Assembly (NCBI GenBank): GCA_013399305.1
Contig: VXAI01000088.1
Location: 1,011,175-1,075,174, forward strand
Length of the DNA stretch: 64,000 nt
Origin: Rostratula benghalensis
Taxonomy: Eukaryota; Chordata; Aves; Charadriiformes; Rostratulidae
Direction: 5' to 3'
Part shown: positions 1 through 13,283 of the stretch, one piece after another
Position numbering within the stretch: the first letter of the stretch is position 1
Layout: the number at the start of each line of letters is the position of its first letter
Translations under genes and position numbers: made by a program
The notes under the pieces: generated by a model
What the model saw: only the letters and a program-made list of their open reading frames with translations
The model's database searches: none
Told to the model about the DNA's origin: nothing

Positions 1-1654
1 CCTTGTATAAGATAAATTATTGAAACTGTCTGATCCTTAGTCAGAGTAGAAACACTCTGCATTAAGATTATTATTAGTTTCAAGGTATATTCTCTGATTT
101 CTTATTGTATCATTCACAGAAATTCCTAGTGCTGCTCAGTTTAACTTGGTTATCAGTTCCCCTTTCACTTTTCTTATAATGAACTGCATTAATGTACCTG
201 AATGGCAAACAAAAATTAACAAACTTGCATAAAGGTTACCAAGGACACGTATTTTGAGAAGTACATTGGTCTGCTTTGTCTTTTCTGACACAGCAGTGAT
301 GGATGGATGAGATGAAAGGAATTACCAGAACCTACTTCTTTTTTAGGTCTCAAGATTTTACTTTCTGAGTACAACAAATCCTGAGTTCCCAGGATAAACA
401 GAAATTTGGCTGAGTACCAGCCAAATAAAGACTCCCTTAACACCTTAGGATTGTGAGATGTCTGAACAAACATCCTGGGGGGAGTTTTCTGAAGTTTTGT
501 GCTTTTGCCTGACCTTGTGTCATGGGAACTGAAGGAGGTTTGATATTGATTTTGGGAGAGCTGAATTGTCGTGCTGACTTCTCTGTGTACCATAGCATAA
601 TACAACATCCCAAGGTGGTGGGTGAAGCTGAAGTGTGACCTCTGAGAGATAGTTAGAGGACAAGGAAGTGACTTTACTTGGTTAAGGAGAGATTGAAGTG
701 AAAGTGTCAAAAAGTTCTACTTTTCCATGTAAAATTTACCTACTATCAGCACTGACCTGCTTGTGCATGCTCCACAAAGCACTGGTTGCAGATGCGAGGG
801 TGCAAAAGCAGATGAAGAGTACAGAGGACATCTTGAAGTTCATTGGGAGTGGTGGACAGATCCCCACCGCTTTTGTGTCCAGCCTCAGAGGTCCCATGGC
901 AGCATCACTCTCCTGTCCATGAGCTACACCTGCTCAGACCTACTTAGGCACACAGTTAAGGTTTAGATTAAAGAATCAAACATGATCAGAACACATTTAA
1001 TTTCTGTTACACAGCTCCATGGAGAGCCAGGCTGAGAGGTCTTCTGCAAGCCAGCTGCTTCCTGGCTGTTATGGTAGACTTGTGATAGTGTCTTGAAATT
1101 TTGTACAAACACAGCTAATTTGTAAGATTTCCTTTCTGTATACCACAGTGTGTTCTTCTGTGTTGTTTCAGTTGAGAGGGATGCAGTTGTCACTGTCAGG
1201 AATGGGGAAGAACAGGCTGGACTTATGAGCAGAATGCTGGAGTTTACATTTAATGGCTTCCCTAGCACTGACCAGGACTTAAGAAGTCCTTGGTTTAGGC
1301 ATTTGAGGGTCCTGAAAGCCTGAAGGAGCCAAAAGACACAGTGAATTTTATCCTCAGTTGAGTTTTATCCTCAAACCTTGAATTTTAGCCTCCAACACCT
1401 TCTCCAGCTGCTGCTTCAAAAAAAAAAAAAAAAGCCCAGAACTGGAGTATCTGGTTACTATGTGGTGGTGCTTCATTCTGAAATTCCTCTGCAGAACCTC
1501 ACATTCAAATTTAAAGGCAATATTCCTTTTAAAGACCAGATTGCAACAAGGCATTTATGCATGTGCTTAACTTGACATGTTTGATCCTTGCTGAATTGAA
1601 ACCTAGATTATATTCACTGCAGCAGGGGTTTCACGTGTCTGACCTCCACGGTAT
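1..1654. other. Unassigned non-coding sequence
   Basis: No gene, RNA or recognised transposon is visible. Reading frames here are under 165 codons, overlap on both strands and show no protein family I recognise. A 16-base poly(A) run lies at 1418-1433. I see nothing else of note. Confidence 0.6.
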
Positions 1655-2062
1655 ATTGATTCATATAAAGTATAATATGTATAATAATATTGTATATTAT
1701 ATGCTATAGTCCCATATAGTACTACAGTTAGTGTTATATAGTGTATCAATTATAAATTCTGTATTACATATTATGTATGGTATATTATATATTAATTAGT
1801 ACAGTTATAGTAATAATATTACAGTATAACAGTAAGCATTTTTACATTGTACGTAATATTTGTAGCTGATCTACTATATAACTATATTTATTAATGTATT
1901 AATTTATTAATATTTATTTTACTTGTATTATACATGTGTAGTGCTACATACAATGGTATATAGCATTTAGCATATAATACATAGTATATAGTACATAGGT
2001 ATATATATATCTCTAGTGTACATATACATAGTATATAGTACATAGTATAAGGTTATTAGTAC
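1655..2062. repeat. AT-rich degenerate tandem tract
   Basis: About 400 bp composed almost wholly of A and T, built from variants of TATAGTA, TACATA and TATATTA. The 20-mer ACATAGTATATAGTACATAG occurs twice exactly, at 1979-1998 and 2026-2045, 47 bp apart, so at least part of the tract arose by tandem duplication. It ends a few bases before a truncated CR1 tail. It is most simply a decayed AT microsatellite or minisatellite. Confidence 0.7.
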
Positions 2063-2065
2063 ATT

Positions 2066-2237
2066 TTGGCTGCCCAGGGAAGTGGTTGAGGCACCATCCC
2101 TGGAGGTTGGTGGCATGGTGCTTAGTGACGTGGTTTAGTGATGGTATTTTTTTATGAAAGTTTAGGTTGATGGTTGGATGAGATGATCTTAAAGGGCCTT
2201 TCCAAACCAAACGATTTTATGGTTCTATGATACTATG
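2066..2237 (+). mobile_element. CR1 LINE, 3' end fragment
   Basis: This is the 3' terminal part of a CR1 non-LTR retrotransposon. It starts in the conserved GGCTGCCCAGGGAAGTGG segment and continues through the CCATCCCTGGAGG segment. It then reads GATGATCTTAAAGGGCCTTT and ends in the tail of imperfect ATTCTATG-type 8-mers. The copy is severely 5'-truncated, as is usual for CR1, and the end of ORF2 carries no long open frame. The 8-mer tail puts it on the plus strand. Confidence 0.93.
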
Positions 2238-2240
2238 TAT

Positions 2241-5200
2241 TATAGACATGATTTAGAAAAGCGCAGCATAAATGATGTTATTTGTATTTTGCTCTCTGCA
2301 ATGACATTGTGAACACTGGTTCTTTAAATTAGTTTTCCCATTGCTCTCTAGTCAAATGCATATAGAGATGTCACTAAAATGCACTTTTCACACGTTTTGA
2401 ACACTAAGTCAGTAGTCTCCGCTCTCAGGAAGAAGGCATAACATAGTAATAAGGGAATAAATGGGTGAATGGGGTTATGGGGAATAGATTGGGTGGGCTT
2501 TAGCTACTGTACAGTTAATTTCCTGACTTTTTTTTTTTTTTTTTTAATCTGACTACAAACATCCTGGGTCTCTCATCCAGGAAGTTCAAAATGATCTACA
2601 CAATTACATGTGAATTGTATATATAGCAATTTGTTTTGATATCTAGAGACTGATTTCTCTAATGATGGAGTCAAAATTAGATTTTTGAAGTCAAAACTAC
2701 TTTTGAAGTCAAACTTGGGGCCTGTTAATCACTTTCCTTATAAAACATATTTAAATAACATTTGTATTACATAGTCCATTTCCATTCTATGTGCTCTGTT
2801 TTGTGTACATTTCCATATAAGAAAACTAGATAATATCCTTGCTCTTGAATTGTAAGTTTGATCCTTGTTCTCAGAAACAAGCATAAACTATGTAACTGAA
2901 TGGTTTGAAGCACATTGGGTAAGTGGAATATAATCTTGTATAAATATTTAAAATGTTTTCCGTATTTATAAGGACAATTCCCTTGAGGAAACACAGTCTC
3001 TCAGGGTAGGAGTTAATTCAAAGCTAAAGCAGAGCAGCTGACTTTTCGTATTCCCCCACACTGCTGAAATGTTGATTGATTCAGGAGCTAGTCTGGAAAG
3101 TGATGGCGTTGACGTTTAAAAAAAAATAATTACTCGCTCTCAGTAAAATACACAGAAAAGGGAACCCCACAGTAAGGTCTAGTCCCAACAGAGAAGTCAC
3201 ACAGAAGATGAGTGATTGCAGATGAGAAAAGCGTGTTTGATGGCTTTATGATAGATTTTTGCTGTTTATCCTTGTTCTGAGCGAGTTGGAGGTTGCCAGG
3301 CAGGAAGGAAGACCATTGAAACCTCCTGTGAAAGACGAAGCCTCTTGTTAACGAGTTAAAGCCTGCCCAGGAATCACCTGCCTGGGGACAGCGCTGTGCT
3401 CCAGGAGTGTCACACTCTGTGGTGCCACCTGAAAAAGCCAGGAGATGAGTGATCTAACTAACAAGAACTGCAATTAAATGGAACCTTTGCCACCCATAAC
3501 TTGACCAATACTGAGTTTCAAGCACAGACTAGGCAAGGCAATTTGCACACTTGCTGTATAAGACTACTGCAGTGCCCCAGACCTTTTTGAAATGACATTG
3601 CAGCAGATCAGAAATGCAATTATCTGGAGGATAATACAGTCTTGATCTTTCTGGGCCTCACTTTCACTGTTAAAGTTAATGGCAATAAAAGGAAATATCT
3701 CAGAGTGCTGAAGAGACTTGCCATTTTTTCATCAAAAATGGTCTTTCATGAAAAATATTGCTTCCTTACTAAACAACAATTTAGAAATATTAAATAAACC
3801 TGCATTTATAATATTATTCTGAAAGAAAGGGCTCAAATTCTGTTACCATAACTTTGAACCAAAAATATCTGTAAAAACTGAAAAGAATCAGAATGGTGTA
3901 GTGTTTTCACTCTTGAATAATATTCTATAATTTAAGTTTTACAGGAAGTGACAATAATTTTTTCCATATTGTTTTGTAACAGGAAGAGTGAAAATATCCT
4001 TTTTTCTTTCCTGATAAAACAGCAAATACAAGCCTTCTTTCTACAGGTCCTGCTGTGGGTATTAGTATTTCTAGGGTTCAGCTCCTCAGTGCTTTGCTTC
4101 CTTGGGTAGAAAAGCACACAATTATCATCAACTGTTATTCTCCTAGTTATTTTTGCAGTGTTCTAGGAAAATGCTTGGAACTATCTTTGCTTCTTAAAAT
4201 AATGTAAAGAGACTATGTACAAGAAAATTCTCAGGAGGAATTTTGCTTTAAAATTTTCATGTTTTATTGTTTTTGTAATGATGCAATTTTTTATTTTAAG
4301 CACTTAAATTTTGAACACGGGGATGGAGGCTCTTCCGGTAAAATGCTCAAATTGTTGTTCAATTGCTGCCTGAAGGATTTACCTGAGATGGGAAAGTCAT
4401 TATGCTGGGAACTGTGAGAACGCTTTGGGTTGAGTCCTGACTCACTACAGGCTGTGACAGAAATCCCATTTGGTGGAGCCAAGAGTCAGTTTTCACCCAC
4501 AGTGAGACATGGTCTTGTCTAGAAACTCTAGACATCACCACTCTTGTGCCTTGGCAAGTGGCAAAGGAAACCTCTTCAGCCACCCGTACACAGAGGTTCC
4601 TATCAATAGGACTCAAACACAAACAAACAAAATCTAAGGATGTGGCCCATTCAACAGCCCAAATCCCTTTGTCTCTTTTCTGGAACTCTTCACAGGCCCC
4701 TCAATTTCTAATTGAAATCTGTAAAATGCCAAATTCATTGTTGTCTCTCCATTGTGCTTCTAGGCAGAGGCAAAGGCTGTTATATGTCACTGCTTGGTAT
4801 TGGCAGCATACAGTTAGACAGATAGACGCAGACTTCATTTAGTGTTGGAGAACTGTTCTTCCTGGAGTTTATTGTTTGTTTGGTTGTGGTTTCTGTTCTT
4901 TTTGGGGTTTTTTGGTCCCTTTTTTTTTTTTTTTTTTTTAACAGTCTCAGACTAGAACTCCCTGCATCTTTTAGCTCCTATTTTGGAAATACCTTCACGG
5001 CAGGAAACTGTGAATTTCATAGTTCATACAGTGTTCTCAGATCATAAGGTTTTCAACATTGTGTAAGGGATAATAAGAAGATGGTCTGCGTGAGACATGA
5101 TGGGAACTTACTGGTTAAACCAAATTCAGGGTATGTGCCAAGAGAAAACAGGGACCTCAGTGCTGCTGCTGCTCAATTATGAAGGGAACCTTGAGAATCT

Positions 5201-8200
5201 GACCTTCAAGGTAGAGAACAACAAAAAATAGGGGGCAACAGGGTGGGAAGATGCTGTTAGCAAAGTCGGATCATGAGCCTGGTGAGGCTCACTGCATGCA
5301 TTGGCCATGTGTGCAGCAACTCTAGCTGGTACTTTTCCACTCAATCTGGTGCAGGGTATAAGGGGGACTGTCTTGGGACAGAGGGTGAGAGAGACATGAG
5401 AACAGTTAGAATATACAGATGACACCCTGAAGGTGCTGTGCCCACCTCCCTCCACTGTACTCCTCGCTATCCTGCTGCTTGGAGGTGCTATTACAATCTC
5501 TGGGTTGGTAAGACTCTCCTAAGTAATATTGAAATGTTTGGGAACTGCTTATAAGTCTTCTTCACAATAAAACTCAGTTAACTGTCTTTCTTTGCATGAG
5601 CTTGTGCCTGTACATTGAAATCTCTCTCAAAGAACATGTTACGAGCATGTCATATATTTTAAGCTTGGATAATTCCATGGAGTGAGCAAAGTCACGGGTG
5701 GACATGTCTTGCATCACCTTCACATCCTTAATTATGCTGGGGATACAGGACTTCCAGAAGAGGAGGTAAAAAAGGTTCATGTCTTGGTCAAAGAAACAGA
5801 ATATTTGTCTATTTGCCCTTCACAGTGCCTCTTGCTTCCCCCGAACACACACATTTCAGAGAGAGCAGACTGAATCTACTGCAATTATGGGTATGGAATG
5901 GCAGTTTTAATCTGAATGAAGTTGTTTAGATGTGAACAGCGAGTAAATCATGTTACTAATCTAGCCTACCCCTCTATTCTTCTGGCAACTCTTTTGCTGA
6001 CTGAGATAAATTTAAATCTGCAGTAGGTTTGTATGAAGAAGTAATATTGACAGTTCCATCAGAAAAAAAACGCCAAGCTTTTGAGTATGCAAGTTAACTG
6101 GTTATCTTAGCTATTTTAAGTTAATATGCTGCTTTTCCTTACAAATATTGTCTTATTTATAACCTAAGAACATCACACCTACCAGTTAAAACATCTTTAT
6201 TCTATCTGTCCCTGTACTTATTCTTTCTTGTGAATTTCTATGAGAGGCAATGAAGTACTGGAAAGCTCAACATTTCATGGTTTTTGATCCATGTTCTGCT
6301 GCGGAATGTAAACAGGTAAGACTCTCATCTGTTTCCATTTTCAGGGTACCAAAAGCAATCTAGTTGCTCTTTAGACTGACAGATTTTGGCTGATCTATGT
6401 GGTATCCCATTTGTGGGATTGTGATGTTTTAGAAGAATGGATTATTGAAAGTCTTATAACTGTTTTTTATCACATCTTATTCTGTCAGCAGATTTCATAT
6501 TTCATTAAGCTTCTCCACATTCCAGTTCCATCATTGTTCCCAGAGTTCAAGGGAAGAAAGCCAGAGAAGACTGAGAAACATAAAAGGAAAATATGAACAA
6601 AATAACCATCTTAAGCCAAGTGTTGGTGGGAGTTGCTAGGCATAATAGGGTAATCCCATGTTCCTGCAATAAAACAATCACATGATAGAGGATAAAGAAG
6701 AGTCACAAATAATGGTGGGAAAGTCTTCTATAAAGAACTTCAAGAACAAATATAATTACCAAAGTCATTATTAATTGTGGGGAAAAGCACTTTGACCAGC
6801 CTTTCCTATCATTTAGAATGTTTATGAATGATGCACACACAGTTCACCAAGCCAATAAAAAGCAAAGGCTATAAAAATGTTAGCAGAGGGAGGGTGGAGT
6901 CTGTATCTTGTGCCTCAAAGGGCATTTTGGTAGTGCTGAACCATCTTCTTAATTCACCCAAGCGAGATTTGTAGTTGTGCCTAGAGCAATGGTTGGTGTA
7001 ATGTTGCCAGCCTGTACTGCCTGCAAGCACTGTAACATACTTTTTCTGTGTCTTAAATCTTCCTTTCTACCTGTCTACAGTGCCTTGGCCCCAGCTGATG
7101 TGTCCTCCTGGCTCCCAGCATCATAACCCATGAGAGTCCCTCACAAGATGAAGTTCAGTGCTTTCTTCCATCACGCCTGCACAAAATCTCTTTGTGAATG
7201 CTGGAGCCAAGTGTTCCTCAACTCTACTAGCTGGCGTAAGAAGCACAGAGAGGTTGAAGCTATCACCCCACAGACAGAACCATTTTGGAAAACAGATAGA
7301 AGAGTAGGCTGCCAAGTTAAGCACCGCACACTTGCATGGTGACTACTTTGACATGCCACCAAAATCTGTGAAGAAAGGAAAGGGACAGAGGAATTTTATT
7401 TTGACTGAATGATGATCTGTCACAAATATCATGTATGAAAACTGTCTATCTGTTACTGTTGAGGGAGTCTTTTACAGGTATAGGAGACAAAGTATCTTCA
7501 GAATAGTCTTCAGACTCCAGCCGTCTACAGGAACAGTGCCACAACTCTTCAACAGGAAATCTGCCTGACAAAGTCACAGGACTATTCATGTAGGCCCAAG
7601 GGCTGGCTTGCAAATCCTCAAAGCGTTCCATCATGTTAAGACCTGTGTTGATATGATAAGGGCTATGTTAGTTTTTACTAGCTGGAAACTGTATTTTTAT
7701 TTATGTCATAGTGTCACAATGATATATGTCTATATTTGCAAGTCTAAATATATATATATGAGGATGTATTATTTTTACTTTAACTGTAACAATCTAAAAT
7801 ATTCCCTGTCATAACTAGACAGAAGTTATCAAAAGAGGAAGTGAAATCACGAGAAAGTTTTAAGTCAAATGAAACTGAATCTGAGAAAGATCTCATTGAA
7901 GAAATAGGCACTAATTGGGCAGCAAAATATTGTCTGTAGTCTCCATGACTAGAGATCTGGCAGCTTTATCATGTATAGTTCTCCAGCTTCTTTCAAAGCT
8001 GGTGTCACTTTCTGATTTAAATATATACATTGTGTTTAATATTTGAATGAATAAGGTCAGTATTTTCACGGGTGAATTGTCCCCTATAGCCTGGGGGCTA
8101 TTTCGGTGCTAAACTTCATATCCTTTTACAGTCCTATCATAGGACTGACTATACAGACAGCTCATTGTTTGCGAGTTACAAAGAAAAGCCTACTAGCTCA
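2241..8200. other. Unassigned non-coding sequence
   Basis: Nearly 6 kb with no recognisable gene or transposon. It contains poly(T) runs at 2528-2545 and about 4919-4939. A moderately CpG-bearing stretch at about 3225-3430 includes GTTAACGAGTTAAAG and could be conserved, but that is an impression only. Open frames are all under 100 codons and none matches a family I recognise. Confidence 0.55.
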
Positions 8201-8224
8201 TGAAACAAAATAGTTTTTAACTCT

Positions 8225-8485
8225 GTTGCACATCCTTCAGTAGAAGCCTGTTCTTGGAGCAGTGATTTGTCACTGCGAAATGGTGAGTGGGCCTAGGGAC
8301 TGACGGTAGTGTCCTCTAAAAAGAGCTAGTTTCAAAAGTCGCTGCTTACTGTTGGCTGAGTGCTCCAGCTTATGTTCAAACAGCCCCTCGTGGCTCCTTG
8401 CAGAGACCCTGCCCGCTAGACTGAAAATCCAGACAGCTGCCAGTATTTATCTCACTGAGTCCATTATTTTATCTTAGCGTGCAAT
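8225..8485. promoter_or_regulatory. Possible conserved non-coding element
   Basis: Unlike its surroundings, this stretch is mixed in composition and free of simple repeats. It keeps several CpGs (for example in AAAAGTCGCTGCTTAC, CCCTCGTGGC and TTAGCGTGCAATCAG). It has no open frame of interest. Retained CpGs in otherwise CpG-poor DNA can mark constraint, but no alignment was available. Ordinary unique sequence is the alternative. Confidence 0.2.
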
Positions 8486-11400
8486 CAGACAAAGTGAGAG
8501 AAAAACACACACACACAACTTTATGAGCACTGAGCCCACATGAGGCACATTTGATATTTTGGCAGTAAGCTTTCAATTTTCCAGCTGTGCCAAGTCAAGA
8601 AACATGCTAGGAAAAGAAACTAGTGCATAATTAAGTCTTCCTTTTTTTTTTTTTTTCTTTTCCTTTGAGACTTCTTACTTGACTTTAATTATTCTCTCTT
8701 TCTCTCTTGGCTTAGGAAGTTGCTTTGTTTTTATTTTTTTTCAAGTGAGCTTTCTTGCCAAACAGGTTTGTTTAAGTTCTCACCATTCTACTGATTACTA
8801 ACAAAACAGTTCAGCTTTCAAATACCAAGCAAGAAGAAGAGTTATATAGTGGGGAAAAGGAAACAAGGATGCAGCACTAATATTTATTTTATTGCTATGA
8901 TGTTTCGTTGTCAGTGCTGTTAAATGGTTCCTGCTGTTGGTATTGCCATTTCAGCCATGATTCCTCCCCCTTTTCTCCCTGCTTGTGGCTATCATCTATG
9001 TCCTTTTCTACATTCCTTATGTGAGATGATCCTGCTGTTATCTTCCCACTGATCTTCTTTATAACTCAATCTCTATGGCTCCTTGCACAAGTGAGTGGAG
9101 TTACAGTAGGGAAAGGACAAAGATGTTAATAACAAAAAGTTATTGTACTGTGGCTCATCTTAATCTTGGTATCTTCTCTTGCAAGCAGTAGGCACCAAGA
9201 GGCTGAAAATCTGGAGACAGTTGTTATGAAATGTAATGATCAGTACAGAAACTTCTGATGAGAGATTGAAAAACCCTTGGTGAAAAATCCGGTATAAATG
9301 TGATCCTTAAGATGCTAGCGCAGAAAAATAATTAAAAAAAATATAAAACATTATATATTATATATTATTTTCCTTTTTCTCTGTTGTGTTGGGGAAGTTT
9401 TTGTTTTTTGCTCACTCAAAGCACAATACCAGTTTGCACTACCTGAAAGTTGGGACTGCTCATCTTAAATGTAGGTCCTTACTGGAAAAAACTATGATGG
9501 TGAGAGCCAGGTCATGGGGTTGATAACACACTGCAGCTACTGGTGGGAATAAATAATGTGTTTCACCTCTTTGTGCTCCTACAGAAGCAGCAGGCTCTAG
9601 ATCCAATAATTTGAATGGTGTGAATTGATCACCAGATTTAATCTTATCTTAGGAATGTACCAGGGAATCCATAGTCCTTGAACTCACAGGAAAAGAATAA
9701 TGTAGTCATACATGTGCCACAAATTGTTCTTCAGGGGATAGATTTGCAGGAAATTCCAGCGAATAGTTTTAGCTGAAAGAAGGGATGAATTTTGAAATTT
9801 TAAAATATGTTAAAAGTTTTGTTTTTTTCAACTATCAAGTATTTTTTTCTTTTTAAAAAACTTTGCATCTTTTCATTTTGCTTTCCATTTTTACATTGAG
9901 TAAGTTCAGAACATGAAAAGAACTTGTGAATTAAATGAAAAAAGTGTCTTTTCTCAAAATGGAATGCATTCATAGTCCTCTTTAAAAAAATACAAAATTT
10001 AAAGTTATGCCTCTTCCACCTGAGCATGTTTCCTCCCTAATTTAAAAAAAAATTGTTCATTGAAAGACAAGAACTGTTTTTTTTTTCCCAGGCCTAATTA
10101 GGATGTCCTATGCTGTCATTCACACTAAAGCCTGTGTCAAATCCTATGTCTTCCTGAACACAAAGCCAGAAGATTAAAGAATCCACGCAAAAAACCCCCA
10201 ACTAACTGCTTTGTTGGATTAGACTATCTAATGCTTAGAAAAAATGTAAAAGAAACAATATTTTTTACTGTATCTTAAAGGAGTAAAGAAGTTTCCCTAC
10301 TTTGCAAAATTTTGCTGTAAATATTCAGCCAAATGTTCCATTAGTGTCCTCTGACTCTTGTACTCATATTCAGATAAGATTTTTCCCGGGATCTCAAGAA
10401 GAAAGACTTGTGGAACACTCAGATTTTATTTTTCCAGTTACATTTAAATAGAGGTTGAGATTTGCAAATATGCCCAGGAGACCCAGATACTTCTTGTCCA
10501 GAAAAAATGAACATTAACTTGAAATTGCCAGACAAAATGTTTTCAATCTGTTAGAAAAAGAACTTATTACATATGCCTAGTATTAGGCAAGGGTCTGGTG
10601 TTGGTAATATATTTTTTTCATTTGTTTTATATGTTTTCTACAAGGAACAGAAATCTGAAGCTTGCACCACAAACTGGAAAGACAGCTCAAGTCAGTTCAG
10701 ACAATGAACAACAGGGAGGAGGAACGTATCCACGAAATAAGTCAGGAGGGGCATTTTTGCCCACCAGAGGAGAATTCCTCTTCACCAGCTGTGATATCAT
10801 TTAACAATGACAGCTCTCTGGTTTGTAAGTGCAGCATGTGTTTTCAATGCCTTATTCACAACTGGTTTCTGAAATAGTGATTTAGGGTCACATCCTGATT
10901 GCTCGATCTGTTGTAGTTGCTCTGCCCGTGACAAGGCAACAGCCAGGAGGAAGGTGAACAGGCTTGTGGACTCCAAGGGAAAGTTTGAAGTGTTTCAGAC
11001 CTTGGAAGTAGTAAGAGTTAGGGATAAAACTTCTCTGTGGGTGGCCTGGTTCATGCCACATATGCCTTTGAAGTGCACCATGCTGGCCACAGTTGGTGAC
11101 AAGGTATTAGATGAGACAGCAGTTTCTGTGTTCATAAACCATCTCCAGCATTTTTCTTTGAAGGCATCACAAATACCTTGTTAACCACATTTTACAGGAA
11201 CCGCTCAGGGAAGGGAAGGGATTGGAGACATTCCCATGAACTCTGTTACGCCGCCTTCTACCCACCCCTCCACCTCCCCCCTGAAATCCAAGTCCTAAAG
11301 CAGCTAGCATGTGTCTGATGAAAAGCCACTAATGTATATGCTGCTCTTGCACTAAGTGAGATGTGGCTGGATATTTACATGGCTTAAGGAATGCTTGGTC

Positions 11401-11604
11401 TTTCTCAGGGCCAAGAAAAATAAAGTCACCAGCCACCCCCCATAATGAAAAATGAGGTGCTGCTCCCAGCCATCTGCAGCAAGCCTTGCAGCATTGCTTG
11501 ATTGTTTGTTTGTTTTATTTATTTTTTATAGTGTTCTGAAACTTGGTTCAGATTATTTTGTTTCCAAAGCCTTTGCCCCTAAAGAGGCAAATAACCTTTC
11601 TTTC
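8486..11604. other. Unassigned non-coding sequence
   Basis: The stretch holds a short CA run (about 8505-8518), a poly(T) tract (about 8642-8656) and a TATATTA palindromic run near 9347-9368, followed by AT-rich sequence to about 10080. A possible but unconvincing exon lies at 10661-10828 and is treated as a finding. No transposon was recognised. Confidence 0.55.
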
Positions 11605-11690
11605 TTAAAAACAAAACAAACAAACAAATAAAAAAAAAAAACAAAACAAAACAAAAGAAAACCCTCCAAAACCCAACCAACAAAAAAGTA
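11605..11690. repeat. A-rich / AAAC simple repeat
   Basis: A run of AAAC and AAAAC units with a central poly(A) stretch. It could be the A-rich end of an unrecognised retroposed sequence, but neighbouring bases show no matching body on either side. It is therefore called a simple repeat. Confidence 0.8.
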
Positions 11691-12646
11691 CACAGGGACA
11701 TCTGTTCATGAGTTTTGAAAGAGCATGGTACAGGAGAAAGCAGGTTAGTTTGGGACAGGCTGGAACTACATGCTGACAGCAGGAGATATGAAGAGGGCTA
11801 TTGTCTTTGTTAAAAATAAATAAATGAAAGCTGGAAGAAATTTTTTTCAATAAATTGGAAACAGCATTATCCAAAAAGTTTGCAGTATTAATTAAATCAT
11901 GTGCTTTAAAATACAAATTTTGTCATGATAGCATTTCATTTTAGGACTCAGGCTAGAGATAGCAGCAAATGTCTGGTTCTTGCCCTGAGCCACAAGGAGC
12001 TGAGGATATGTTTGAACAAAGGATTACCTTTTATGAAAGCCTAGGACAAAGGCTGAGGGGGAAGGGAGCTTGCTTTGTCAGAGAAAAGGGAAAATGCTTA
12101 TCCCCCAGCAGATCACTGCTTTGCTCAGGTCTTAACCCATGGAGGAGGAAGCATACCTGCAGAATGTGCAGGGGTCTGCAAGCAGCAGAAAGACCCGATG
12201 CTGTGGGCTGTGTTTGTGGTAAGGTCGATGCTTCTGTATGAGATAAGGCTATTGCTTGTACCTGTAGTAACTCCTCTCTGGTATTGGCAGGACCAGATGA
12301 TTCATGAGTAGATGCAAAAATCCCTATTGCAAACAATAATAAAACACTGATTTGAGAAATTCTGATTTTTATTTATTTTTTTAATAGGGTGTATATTATT
12401 TTGTGGCAGAACAAATCGTACTGAAGTGAATGGATACCTCAGTCCCAAAAGGATCATTAGAAGGGAAATGTTCGCAAAAAAGAAATGCTTTTAAAACATT
12501 TAGATTTAGAAATGTCAAGGCATTTGATCCTTATCTGCCCATGCAGCCAGAGAAGGAGTTGGAGATATGTGTTGCTTTCATGTGTTGGACACCACAGTCT
12601 ACTGCACACTTCATATCATTTAAGTCCCTGAATCTACTGTGCATAC
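11691..12646. other. Unassigned non-coding sequence
   Basis: About 950 bp without a recognisable gene or transposon. Overlapping frames of 70-100 codons occur on both strands around 11970-12340. They have no recognisable domain and look like chance openings. Confidence 0.6.
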
Positions 12647-13283
12647 AATCATAGAATCATTGAATCACAGAATGGTCCAGGGCCCAGAAGTGACCTCTAG
12701 GGTCATCCAGTCTGGCCTTCCCGCAGTCAGCAGGGACACCCCCAAGCAGACCAGGTGGCCCAGGGCCTCATCAGGCCTCCCCTTGAATATTTCCAGAGAA
12801 GGGGCCTCAACCACCTCCCTGGTCAACATGGTCCAGTGCTCCACCACCCTCACAGTTAAGAACCTATTCCTAATATCCAGTCTAAATCTGCTCCTCTCCA
12901 GTTTGAAGCCATTGCCCATCGACCTGTCAGTGCAGGCCTTTGTAAACAGACCCTCCCCAGCCTTCCTGTAGCCCCCTTCAGGTACTGGAAGGCTGCTATT
13001 AGGTCTCCCCGGAGCCTCCTCTTCTCCAGGCTGAACAACCCCAGCTCCCTCAGCCTGTCCTCACAGGAGAGGTGCTCCAACCCCCTGAGCATCTTTGTGG
13101 CCCCTCTCTAGACCCACTCCATCAGGTCCATGTCCTTCCTATCTTGAGGTCTCCAGACCTGCACACAGCACTCCAGGTGAGGTCTTACCAGAGCAAAGTG
13201 GCAGAATCACCTCTCTGGCTAACAACACATCTGTTGATGCAGCCCAGGATGTGATTTGTCTTCTGGGCTGCAAATTCACACAC
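12647..13283 (-). mobile_element. CR1 LINE fragment (3' part of ORF2 plus 3' UTR)
   Basis: A minus-strand CR1 copy whose 3' tail (AATCATAGAATCATTGAATC on the plus strand) begins at 12647. The body encodes decayed C-terminal ORF2 peptides on the minus strand. [19 protein letters not shown] is visible near 12960-13060 and [18 protein letters not shown] near 12800-12880. These are the conserved CR1 segments downstream of the reverse transcriptase core. The two peptides are in different frames, so the copy is frameshifted. The 5' end is truncated at about 13283. Confidence 0.96.

Noticed and set aside
3645..3680. TCTGGGCCTCACTTTCACTG as a MIR-type SINE trace
   Set aside because: Only a short resemblance; no core or tRNA-like part could be found around it.
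12665..13092. Minus-strand open frames as host genes
   Set aside because: They match the CR1 ORF2 C-terminus and lie wholly inside the CR1 copy.
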